Assembly (NCBI RefSeq): GCF_030811455.1
Contig: NZ_JAUSQU010000001.1
Span: forward strand, 620,001-684,000
Length of the DNA stretch: 64,000 nt
Direction: 5' to 3'
Source: Streptosporangium lutulentum
GTDB lineage: Bacteria > Actinomycetota > Actinomycetes > Streptosporangiales > Streptosporangiaceae
Shown piece after piece: positions 42,955-50,042 of this stretch (positions within the stretch are counted from its first letter, which is position 1; each line of letters opens with the position of its first letter). Below the pieces are notes generated by a model that had not been told where the DNA came from, did no database searches, and was given only the letters and a program-made list of their open reading frames with translations. Made by a program: the position numbers and the translations under genes.

Positions 42955-44111
42955 GGCTTCTCCAGAAGGCGCCGGTACAGATCCAGGTGGTGCTGGATCA
43001 TGGAATCCATGTCGAGGTTCTTCAGAGCCCAGGCACGTGCGGCGGCGCCGAGGCGGGCGGCCAGGTGCGGGTCGTGCAGGACGCGCTCCAGGGCGTCGGC
43101 CAGTGCCCGCGGGTCCGCGGGGGGAACGAGCAGGCCGCGCTCGTCCAGCAGCTCGCAGGTCCCGCCCACGGCCGTGGCGACGATCGGGCGACCGGCCGCC
43201 ATCGCCTCCATGACCGCGTTGCTCATGCCCTCGTGGAGCGAGGAGAGCACCACCGCGGACGCCCGGCACATCAGCGCCTCGATATCCCTGCGGTGGCCGA
43301 GAAGGCGCATGTCCACGCCCGCGCCGGCGGCCTGCCGCAGAAGCGCCTCGCGTTCCGGTCCCTCGCCCGCCAGCAGCAGGGTGCACGGCGTGCCCCGGAC
43401 GGCGAGCAGGGCGACGGCCTCGATGAGGAAACGGTGGCCCTTGTGCGCCGTCAGGTTGGCCACGCACAGCACGACCGGCAGGACGGTGTCGACGCGGGTA
43501 GGCGTATCGGGCACGAAGGCCGACGCGGGCAGGCCGTTGTAGATCACGCTGAGTTTCTCGGGGGCGACGCACTCCACCGTCTGTGCGTCGCGGGCGACGG
43601 CCACGGCATTGGCGACCACGTGCCGGGTCAGCCGGGTGGCGGCGCGTTCCAGGGCGTAGACCCAGCGCCGACCTTGTTTGAAGTCGCTCAGGCTGCGCCG
43701 TCCCGCCACCACGACGGGCACACGGGCGACCCTGGCGATCGGGGCGCCGATCACGTAACCGTGGTACAGGAAGGCGTGCAGCACGTCCGGCCGCAGGCGC
43801 AGAAGCAGCAGGGTGAGACGGGCCGCGGCGAGCAGGTTGCGGGGAAGGGCCATGACACCCGTTGACAGCCCCGTAAAACCGGCATTGTGCACCGGAACGC
43901 CCGCGCGGATGAGTTCGTCCCGATATGGTCCATCCGAGTGCAGCGTCACCACATTGACCGTCACGCCGCTGCGGGCAAGGCCTGTGGCCAGGAGAAAGAC
44001 CTGCTTCTCGGTGCCGCCGATTCCCAGTTGCCCGATCAGTAGGACAACATGTCGCAGTCTGCCGGTCGGCGCTACTCTCGTAGGCGAGGTCCCCCTCTGA
44101 CTACTCTGCAC
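42942..44111 (-). CDS. Glycosyltransferase family 4-type
   Basis: 389 residues from GTG at 44111; an ATG at 44210 is in frame but the added residues look non-conserved. GT-B fold: N-terminal LIGQLGIGGTEKQVFLLATGL, donor domain with VANLTAHKGHRFLIEAVA, LLLAGEGPEREAL and the EX7E-like motif SSLHEGMSNAVMEAMAAGRPIVAT. Retaining glycosyltransferase, cytoplasmic or membrane-associated; sugar unknown. First gene of the operon with asnB-like and flippase genes. Confidence 0.9.
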   Translation of the reverse strand: MQSSQRGTSPTRVAPTGRLRHVVLLIGQLGIGGTEKQVFLLATGLARSGVTVNVVTLHSDGPYRDELIRAGVPVHNAGFTGLSTGVMALPRNLLAAARLTLLLLRLRPDVLHAFLYHGYVIGAPIARVARVPVVVAGRRSLSDFKQGRRWVYALERAATRLTRHVVANAVAVARDAQTVECVAPEKLSVIYNGLPASAFVPDTPTRVDTVLPVVLCVANLTAHKGHRFLIEAVALLAVRGTPCTLLLAGEGPEREALLRQAAGAGVDMRLLGHRRDIEALMCRASAVVLSSLHEGMSNAVMEAMAAGRPIVATAVGGTCELLDERGLLVPPADPRALADALERVLHDPHLAARLGAAARAWALKNLDMDSMIQHHLDLYRRLLEKPCAR

Positions 44112-44468
44112 TTTGGCGATCTTACTGTTGGTGATCGCCGGATGCGTGCGGACAAATGTTGTACCGGCGAGCGTGTCGCAGAAAGAGATGGACGCGCTTC
44201 CGCAATCCACGTCAATCTCTGGATGAACGCCTTAATTTCCCGAAAACGCCAGCTTTGTTTTCATTTGATAAGAAAGAAGGGTTGCCCATTCTCGACAGAA
44301 AGGAATGAAGGGGTAGGAAAATGTGAAAAATCGTGATCACTCATGGTGGATCGCGATTCCGACGCTTATGTGGCCTTGGTTCCCTTCTGCGCCAATGTGA
44401 TGGTCGGTGGGCCGGGCTCGCGGCCGTTCCCGCGCTCCATGAGGAGGGCTGGAACGGCGGGACCGCGA
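44112..44468. other. Intergenic region with low GC, probable promoter of the left polysaccharide operon
   Basis: 357 bp without a gene. The 44220-44340 segment is distinctly AT-rich (runs such as TTTTCATTTGATAAGAAAG), unlike the neighbours. No clean -35/-10 pair was identified. Confidence 0.4.
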
Positions 44469-45221
44469 CTACCGGCGGACGAGACGGCGGGAGACCTCGG
44501 CTGCCAGCCGGTGGGGGACCAGCGTGCCGACTCTGGTGATGACCTTGTAGCGCAGGTCGGGGATGCTCACCCATGAGCCGCGGGCCAGATCGCGCATGGC
44601 CTCGCCGACCACCTTGTCCGCCGACAACCAGAGGAATCCGGGGAGGCCCGACATGTCAATCGAAGCACGGTCGTGGAACTCGGTGCGCACGAATCCCGGG
44701 CACAGCGCCATCACCCGCACGCGGCTGCCGGCCAGCTCCGCGGCCATGGACTCGCTGAAGCTGACCACCCACGCCTTGGACGCGCTGTAGGTGCCCTGGG
44801 GGAAGAACGCCGCCACCGACGCCACATTGATCACCGCGCCGCGGCCGCGCTTTTTCATTCCGGGCAGCGCGGCCAGCGTCAGTCGCAGGACCGCCTCGCA
44901 GTGGACCTTGAGCATCCGCCGCTCCTCGTCCATGGAAACGTCGGAGGAGGCGCCGCCATGGCCGAAGCCCGCATTGTTGACGAGCAGGTCGACTCCCCGG
45001 CGGAGCCGTTCCTCGACCTTCTCCAGGCCCTCGTCGGCCGACAGGTCGGCCGGGAGCACCTCGGAGCTCACCCCGTAGCGCAGGCGCAGTTCCTCGGCGA
45101 CGGACGAAAGGCGCTCGCCGTCGCGGGCGACGAGGACGAGGGAGAAGCCGTCGGCGGCCAGGCGGCGGGCGAAGGCGGCGCCGATGCCGGCGGTCGCTCC
45201 CGTGATCAGTGCGGTTGGCAT
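44469..45221 (-). CDS. Short-chain dehydrogenase/reductase
   Basis: 250 residues. Classical SDR: NAD(P) site TGATAGIGAAFA, NNAG (LLVNNAGFGHGG), catalytic Ser in NVASVAAFFP, YSASK (Tyr-x-x-x-Lys), and CPGFVRTEFHDRA. The C-terminal PHRLAAEVSRRLVRR is basic, as in DltE/YqjQ-like SDRs. Substrate unknown. It is separated from the glycosyltransferase operon and may not belong to polysaccharide synthesis. Confidence 0.9.
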   Translation of the reverse strand: MPTALITGATAGIGAAFARRLAADGFSLVLVARDGERLSSVAEELRLRYGVSSEVLPADLSADEGLEKVEERLRRGVDLLVNNAGFGHGGASSDVSMDEERRMLKVHCEAVLRLTLAALPGMKKRGRGAVINVASVAAFFPQGTYSASKAWVVSFSESMAAELAGSRVRVMALCPGFVRTEFHDRASIDMSGLPGFLWLSADKVVGEAMRDLARGSWVSIPDLRYKVITRVGTLVPHRLAAEVSRRLVRR

Positions 45222-45559
45222 ACACGCAGTCTAAGATCGCGCCATCGGATCCCATAACCTCCACGGCCCGCGATTCGCGAGGGGGCCGGAGGGGCGAAGC
45301 TGGAGGGACGAAACGGGAGAGATGGAGCGGGAGGAGCGCGGTCTGTCCGGCACCGGCCGGAAAAGCCTTCACCTGTCCGAGCAGATCGGAACCTTCGCGA
45401 CGATGCCGGGGCCCTGAACTGCTTGCTGTTTGTTCAGTCTTCCCCATGTCTTCTCAGTGCTTCTCGGTGATCTCGTTGAATCCCGCCATTTGCATAGACG
45501 TTCCGTGACCGTTCGACTACTATCGCTCATGAGTTCGAATCTATTGATAGAGGGTAGGC
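45222..45559. other. Intergenic region between SDR and TnpB relic
   Basis: 338 bp. No gene or clear promoter is seen. The missing 5' part of the TnpB relic is not found here. Confidence 0.4.
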
Positions 45560-45898
45560 GTGTTCGAGACCGCGCGGCAGATGGCCCGCTCCGTGCAGGG
45601 CTGTCGGATCGAGTTGGCTCTCCCTCCCGATTGGGGGGAGTTCATCCGCCGGCTCCGCTACAAGACCACCTGGTACGGCGCGCACCTGCATGCGGCCGAT
45701 CGCTGGTTTCCCTCCTTCGAAACCTGCTCGGAGCGCCCAGGGGTGCATCGGGGGTTGGCGCTGGCCGACCGTCAGTGGACGTGCGTCGGATGCGGCACGA
45801 CCCATGATCGGGAGGTCAACGCCTCGACCAATCTGCTCACCGACATGCTCCCGGTATCGGAGACGTTGGAGCTGGAAAGAGGCCAGGTCGCGGCCTGA
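45560..45898 (+). pseudogene. 5'-truncated TnpB (C-terminal fragment)
   Basis: 112 residues. From DWGEFIRRLRYKTTWYGAHLHAADRWFPS onwards it follows the TnpB C-terminus: CSERPGVHRGLALADRQWTCVGCGTTHDREVNASTNLL. The zinc ribbon has lost one Cys (CSERPG in place of CSxCG), and about 300 residues with the first two RuvC acids are missing; only the third (DREVN) remains. It cannot be an active nuclease. It belongs to a different TnpB branch from the copy at 19462. Confidence 0.85.
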
Positions 45899-46060
45899 GC
45901 GCCTGTCACCTCAGCTCATCTCGGCGTCGCTCGGAAGTTCCCCTTGAGGAGACGTAAAACGCCGGTGGAGACCAGGTAAGACCAGCGGGCAACCGCGGGC
46001 ACCGGTCGTTGAAGCAGGAACAGGGAAAGAGAATCACTGAAATTCTCCGAACGTAGAAGG
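45899..46060 (+). ncRNA. Retained 3' non-coding region (omega RNA/right end) of the TnpB relic
   Basis: The stretch after the relic (GGTGGAGACCAGGTAAGACC, then GGGCACCGG...GAAGCAGGAA at 45963-46020) has the look of the conserved 3' region that follows actinomycete IS1341-type tnpB genes. If so, an omega RNA scaffold may survive without its nuclease. Identification is from memory of such elements and needs covariance testing. Confidence 0.4.
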
Positions 46061-46103
46061 GAATCATTCAGATTGGTCGCCGATCATTGAAGGATGAGAA
46101 CCG

Positions 46104-46451
46104 TCAACGACCCCGGCCTGAAGGCCAGGGCTTGAGGTGCCAAACCGCGCACCGATGGCCCCGCGTTGACCAGCCCCAGTCATCAGCTCAAGGAGGTGCC
46201 TTTTGATGACTACGTTGAACACAAGATCGAAGACCGACCTTGGAGTGCTTCCTCAGCTCCAAGCTCTCGAATCCGTGGGAGCAGACACGCCCGAGGGTGG
46301 GCACGAAACGGTTCACGGACACCGCCACACAGCGGTACCTGGTGTTCACCATGGGCGAGGGGAGATCGGTCCGGGCGGCACCCGCTCGAACCGGCGTCAC
46401 CCCGAGGGCGCTTCGGCGCCTGAGGGAGCGGGCAGTTCAGCCCATCCGGCC
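46104..46451 (+). ncRNA. Predicted IscB omega RNA
   Basis: IscB guide RNAs are encoded just upstream of iscB with the guide at their 5' end. Here GTCAACGACCCC then the hairpin GGCCT-GA-AGGCC (46119-46130) and further pairable GC segments fill 46104-46451. The guide would be the bases before about 46104, i.e. from the sequence flanking the element. A frame open from 46203 with AAGGAGG before it runs through this region, but its 83 residues lack any IscB feature. The 3' boundary at the iscB start is inferred. Confidence 0.55.
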
Positions 46452-47759
46452 GTGTTTGTCCTTGACCGGCACGGCCAACCGTTGCAACCCACGAACCCGG
46501 CCTACGCGCGCAAGCTTCTGCGCTCGGGTCGGGCTGTGGTTCACCGCCACACCCCGTTCGTCATCCGCTTGCGCGACCGCACCGTCGCCGACTCCACCGT
46601 GGCCGGTGTGCAGGTCGGTATCGACCCCGGCTCCCAACACACCGGCATCGCGGTATTCACCGACCATGACGGGAGCCGGACCGGCAGGTACTCCCTCCAA
46701 CTTGACCATCGAGGCGGAGCAATCCGCGACCGGCTCGCCTCGCGGGCCGCACGGCGCCGGGGCCGCCGTTCCCGCAACCTGCGTTACCGCGCTCCCCGCT
46801 TCTCCAACCGCACCAAGCCCAAGGGGTGGCTTGCGCCGTCCCTGCAACACCGCGTCGATACCACCATGTCCTGGGTGGGGCGCCTGATCCGGTGGGCCCC
46901 GGTCACCGCCGTCCAGGTGGAGAAGGTGGCGTTCGACACCCACGCCATGTCGGCCGGTCGTCCGCTTGAAGGGGTGGAGTACCAGCGGGGCACCCTCGCC
47001 GGATACGAGGTGCGTGAGTACCTGCTGGAAAAGTGGGGTCGCATGTGTGCGTACTGCGGTGCGAAGAACACGCCGTTGAACATCGACCACCTCCACCCCC
47101 GCTCCCGAGGTGGCTCCGACCGGATCAGCAACCTCGCTCTGGCCTGTATCCCGTGCAATCAGACTAAGAACGCGACACCGATCGAGGAATTCCTCACGGC
47201 CAAGCCCGCGCTCCTGGCAAAGATTCTCCGGCAGGTGAAAGCCTCGTTGCGGGACGCTGCGGCGGTCAACGTCACCCGATGGGCGCTGTGGCGGGCACTG
47301 GAAACGACCGGTCTGCCGGTCGTCACGGCCTCTGGCGCTCGCACGAAGTGGAACCGCTCACGCACCGGCGCGCCGAAGTCACACGCCCTCGACGCGCTAC
47401 ACGTCGGCGAACTGAAGAGCGTCACCGCATGGCCGTGGGCGGTCCTGGTGGTCAAGGCGACCGGCCGAGGTACCTACGCCCGCACCACCTCAGACCGATA
47501 CGGATTCCCCCGGCTTGTCCGACCACGGATCAAAGTGCACCACGGCTTCCAAACCGGCGACCTGGTCCGTGCACATGTCACCACCGGAAAGAAGACCGGG
47601 GTCCACGTCGGGCGGGTCCTGGTCCGCTCCTCCGGCTCCTTTGACATCACTACCCGGCACGGCCGCGTCGCCGGGATTAACCACTGGCATATCCGTCATC
47701 TTCAGCGCGCGGACGGCTACGGCTACCTCACCCAGAAAGAAGCTGATCGCGATGCCTGA
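46452..47759 (+). CDS. iscB: RNA-guided endonuclease IscB
   Basis: 435 residues from GTG (VFVLDRHGQPLQPTNPARAR-like start). Order: PLMP-type domain (PLQPTNPAYARKLLRSGRAVV, 10-30), RuvC-I VGIDPGSQHTG with Asp58, Arg-rich bridge helix 100-113, RuvC-II VQVEKVAFD with Glu157, inserted HNH domain with CAYC (199-202), IDHLHP (Asp212/His213), SNLALACIPCNQTK (Asn227, Cys232, Cys235), RuvC-III SHALDALHVG with His311 and Asp314, and a C-terminal TAM-interacting-like region KVHHGFQTGDLVRAHV. All catalytic residues are intact, so it should cut both DNA strands under RNA guidance. IscB is the ancestor family of Cas9. Confidence 0.94.
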   Translation: MFVLDRHGQPLQPTNPAYARKLLRSGRAVVHRHTPFVIRLRDRTVADSTVAGVQVGIDPGSQHTGIAVFTDHDGSRTGRYSLQLDHRGGAIRDRLASRAARRRGRRSRNLRYRAPRFSNRTKPKGWLAPSLQHRVDTTMSWVGRLIRWAPVTAVQVEKVAFDTHAMSAGRPLEGVEYQRGTLAGYEVREYLLEKWGRMCAYCGAKNTPLNIDHLHPRSRGGSDRISNLALACIPCNQTKNATPIEEFLTAKPALLAKILRQVKASLRDAAAVNVTRWALWRALETTGLPVVTASGARTKWNRSRTGAPKSHALDALHVGELKSVTAWPWAVLVVKATGRGTYARTTSDRYGFPRLVRPRIKVHHGFQTGDLVRAHVTTGKKTGVHVGRVLVRSSGSFDITTRHGRVAGINHWHIRHLQRADGYGYLTQKEADRDA

Positions 47760-47808
47760 CTGGTTAGGACACGTTCGGGTCTTGACGGCCCTGACGCTCC
47801 CGGTTCCT

Positions 47809-47828
47809 CCCCGGCCCGAGGGCCGGGG
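47809..47828 (+). other. Right-end hairpin of the IscB element
   Basis: CCCCGGCCC (47809-47817), GA, GGGCCGGGG (47820-47828), then CATCCTCGGGAGG. This is the usual right-end shape of IS200/IS605-family elements, like the smaller hairpin at 19431-19446. Confidence 0.7.
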
Positions 47829-47846
47829 CATCCTCGGGAGGTTCTG

Positions 47847-49061
47847 GTGACGATCTCCTACCGGACCGGATTGGGCCTCGCCCTCTTGAGCACGGCGCTG
47901 GTGGCCTGCTCCTCCGGCACGCCCACCGCGTCCGCCTCGCCCGTCTCCCCGCCCGCCGTCACGTCCTCGGGAGGCTCGGGAGGCGAGACCTCGGGAGGCT
48001 CGGGAGGCGAGACCTCGGGAGGCTCGGGAGGCGAGACCGCCCCGCAGGTCAGGTTCACCGAGTTCGCCCGGTTGGAGAAGCCGGTGGCGATGGCCTTGCG
48101 CAAGGGGGACCGCACGCTCTACATCGTGGAGCAGACGGGACGGCTGCGCGCGGTGACGGACGGCAAGGTCGCCCAGGAGCCCGTCGTGGATCTCTCGGCG
48201 GAGGTGAGCGGGGGCCACGAGCAGGGGCTACTCGGTGTGGCCTTCCACCCGGAGGGTGATTTCCTCTACCTGAACTGGACCGATCTCGACGGGCGCACCC
48301 ACATCACGGAATGGGCGTTCAAGGACGGAAAGGCCACCGGGCGCAGGGATGTGCTCACCCAGGAACAGCCGTACGCCAACCACAACGGCGGGCAGCTCGC
48401 CTTCGGGCCCGACGGCTACCTCTACATCGCCCTCGGTGACGGCGGCAGCGGGGGAGACCCGCACGGCAACGGGCAGAAACTGGACACCTGGCTCGGCAAG
48501 ATCCTCAGGATCGATCCGCGCGGCACACCGTACAAGGTGCCCGGCGACAACCCGTTCGTCGCCAGGAATGGTGCCAAGCCCGAGATCTGGGCGTACGGCC
48601 TGCGCAATCCCTGGAGGTTCACCTTCGATTCCAGGACGGGGGACATGTGGATCGGCGACGTCGGCCAGAACGCCTGGGAGGAGGTCGACTTCCAGCCGCG
48701 TGGCAAGGGTGGCCAGAACTACGGCTGGAACCTCAAGGAGGCCACCCACTCGTTCCGGGGCGGCGGCGCCACGGACGGACTGGTCGACCCGGTCATCGAA
48801 TATCCCCTGCACGAGGGCGGGAACTGCTCGGTGATCGCCGGTTACGTCTACCGCGGAAAGAAGATCGCCGGGTTGGAGGGATGGTTCCTCTACGGAGATT
48901 TCTGCGCGGGATGGATCAAGGCGGCGCCCGCCGGACAGCCCAAGCGGGCCGAGGACCTGGGCAAGGTGGAGCAGCTGTCGTCCTTCGGCCAGGATCACGA
49001 CGGCGAGTTGTACGCGCTCAGTCTGTCCGGACCCGTCTACCGGGTCGAGGCCGCCCCGTGA
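47847..49061 (+). CDS. PQQ-dependent-type sugar dehydrogenase (soluble aldose/sorbosone family) lipoprotein
   Basis: 404 residues from GTG with GGGAGG 6 nt upstream. Lipobox LVAC (Cys21), then a Ser/Gly/Pro linker with three GGSGGETS repeats, then a six-bladed GSDH-type propeller: GLLGVAFHPEGD, NHNGGQLAFGPDGYLYIALGDGGSGGDP, KILRIDPRG, EIWAYGLRNPWRFTFD, WIGDVGQNAWEEVD and FLYGDFCAGWIKA. It is extracytoplasmic and probably oxidises a sugar or binds one; the cofactor in actinomycetes is unproven. The ribosome binding site lies in the right end of the IscB element. Confidence 0.9.
   Translation: MTISYRTGLGLALLSTALVACSSGTPTASASPVSPPAVTSSGGSGGETSGGSGGETSGGSGGETAPQVRFTEFARLEKPVAMALRKGDRTLYIVEQTGRLRAVTDGKVAQEPVVDLSAEVSGGHEQGLLGVAFHPEGDFLYLNWTDLDGRTHITEWAFKDGKATGRRDVLTQEQPYANHNGGQLAFGPDGYLYIALGDGGSGGDPHGNGQKLDTWLGKILRIDPRGTPYKVPGDNPFVARNGAKPEIWAYGLRNPWRFTFDSRTGDMWIGDVGQNAWEEVDFQPRGKGGQNYGWNLKEATHSFRGGGATDGLVDPVIEYPLHEGGNCSVIAGYVYRGKKIAGLEGWFLYGDFCAGWIKAAPAGQPKRAEDLGKVEQLSSFGQDHDGELYALSLSGPVYRVEAAP
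47967..48038 (+). repeat. 24-bp tandem repeat, three identical copies
   Basis: Units at 47967-47990, 47991-48014 and 48015-48038 encode SGGSGGET in the lipoprotein linker. Exact identity points to a recent or unstable expansion. Confidence 0.85.
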
Positions 49062-49157
49062 CCTCGCCGGTCTCCGGCCGGGGCCTGTCGTCCTCCCGAG
49101 CGTCAATGTTCGGAGAACAACCAGTGATCGTTCGGTAAGGGGGGTGAGCCGGACGGG

Positions 49158-49184
49158 TTGCCATTCTCCGGGGGTGAATATAAC
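49158..49184 (+). promoter_or_regulatory. Candidate promoter of LPFTG protein gene
   Basis: TTGCCA (49158-49163) and TATAAC (49179-49184) with a 15-bp spacer, 76 bp before the ATG. The spacer is short, so confidence is low. Confidence 0.35.
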
Positions 49185-49259
49185 GGGTTCCGGGGACATG
49201 CCGCTTGTGTTCCAAGCGTCGCGTTCTCTGACCTGAATTATTGCCATGGGGGGTCCGGA

Positions 49260-50042
49260 ATGGCCGGAAAATACACAATATCTGTTCTTCTTGCAGTGGT
49301 GGCCGGGAGCGGACTGACGCTCGGATCCACCGGAATGGCGACCGCCACGACCAGCCTGTCGGCACCGGCGGTCGTTGTGAACGCGCCGCCGCCCTATCCG
49401 CCGCCCTATCCGCCGCCCTATCCGCCGCCCTATCCGCCGGACTGGGCCATGCTCGCCGCGGCGGTCGCCTCCGAGGCCGATTCCGTCCACGAGACCGCCG
49501 AGGCTCTCCTCGAGGAGGCCGAGGGGCTCAGGGAAGGCGAATGCGACGAGGCCAAGATGGTCGCCGCGCAGGCCGAGAGGACCGCGGAAAGGGCTTCGAG
49601 GATCGCCGCAAGGGCCGCGGAGATCGCCTCCGGTGCCGCGGAAGAAGATCCCGATGCCGCGCTGGTGGCCGCCGAGGCCGCGAGGGAGGCAGCCGAGGCC
49701 AGGAGGATCGCGGAAAGTGCCGAGCGGATCGCCTTGGACATTGAGGGCTGCGGCGGCAAGGTCAACAACACCAACAACAACAACAATGTCGATCCCGAAG
49801 CGATATATGACGATTTCGGGGACAGGGACCGCCATCACCACCGTGGTTTCCGAAGCTGTGGGCATGACTGCTGCGGGGAGGGCTGCTGCGGAGGGGGCTG
49901 CGTCGAGCGGGCCGTCAAGGAGCTGCCGTTCACGGGAGCGCCCGTGACGGCCGTGGCCTCGCTCGGTGGTGGCCTGCTGGCCATGGGAACCATTGGCGTG
50001 CTGGTTCCCCTGCGGCGCCGTCGATCTGCCAGTGTCAAGTAG
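49260..50042 (+). CDS. LPFTG cell-wall-anchored protein with Ala/Glu coiled coil
   Basis: 260 residues from ATG with GGGGGG upstream. Signal peptide (1-30), (PPPY)4 repeat (44-59), a long Ala/Glu/Arg helix (65-165) likely coiled coil, an Asn-rich linker (VNNTNNNNNVD), a His/Cys-rich patch (DRHHHRGFRSCGHDCCGEGCCGGGC) and a C-terminal sorting signal: LPFTG, a hydrophobic helix and RRRRSASVK. Sortase should attach it to peptidoglycan. The Cys/His patch could bind metal or form disulfides. Its stop overlaps the start of the DUF4012 gene, so the two are coupled within the polysaccharide locus. Confidence 0.85.
   Translation: MAGKYTISVLLAVVAGSGLTLGSTGMATATTSLSAPAVVVNAPPPYPPPYPPPYPPPYPPDWAMLAAAVASEADSVHETAEALLEEAEGLREGECDEAKMVAAQAERTAERASRIAARAAEIASGAAEEDPDAALVAAEAAREAAEARRIAESAERIALDIEGCGGKVNNTNNNNNVDPEAIYDDFGDRDRHHHRGFRSCGHDCCGEGCCGGGCVERAVKELPFTGAPVTAVASLGGGLLAMGTIGVLVPLRRRRSASVK
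49389..49436 (+). repeat. 12-bp tandem repeat, four identical copies
   Basis: CCGCCCTATCCG repeated at 49389, 49401, 49413 and 49425, encoding a PPPY ladder just after the signal peptide. Exact copies suggest easy length variation in frame. Confidence 0.85.

Larger units (their letters stand above)
46100..47840 (+). mobile_element. IscB element (IS200/IS605-related, no TnpA)
   Basis: The element runs from a GGCCT-GA-AGGCC hairpin near 46119 to a right-end hairpin at 47809-47828 followed by CATCCTCGGGAGG. It holds one gene, iscB, plus about 350 bp of upstream non-coding DNA. No transposase gene is present. It sits directly behind the decayed TnpB element. Confidence 0.7.

Noticed and set aside
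46203..46451. N-terminal extension of IscB starting at 46203/46206 with AAGGAGG before it
   Set aside because: The 83 extra residues have no IscB-like feature and lie where the omega RNA should be. The GTG at 46452 begins exactly at the conserved PLMP domain.
47832..48038. Similarity of the IscB right end (CCTCGGGAGG) to the downstream 24-bp repeat unit as evidence that the repeat derives from the element
   Set aside because: The shared stretch is about 10 G-rich bases and can be chance in this composition.
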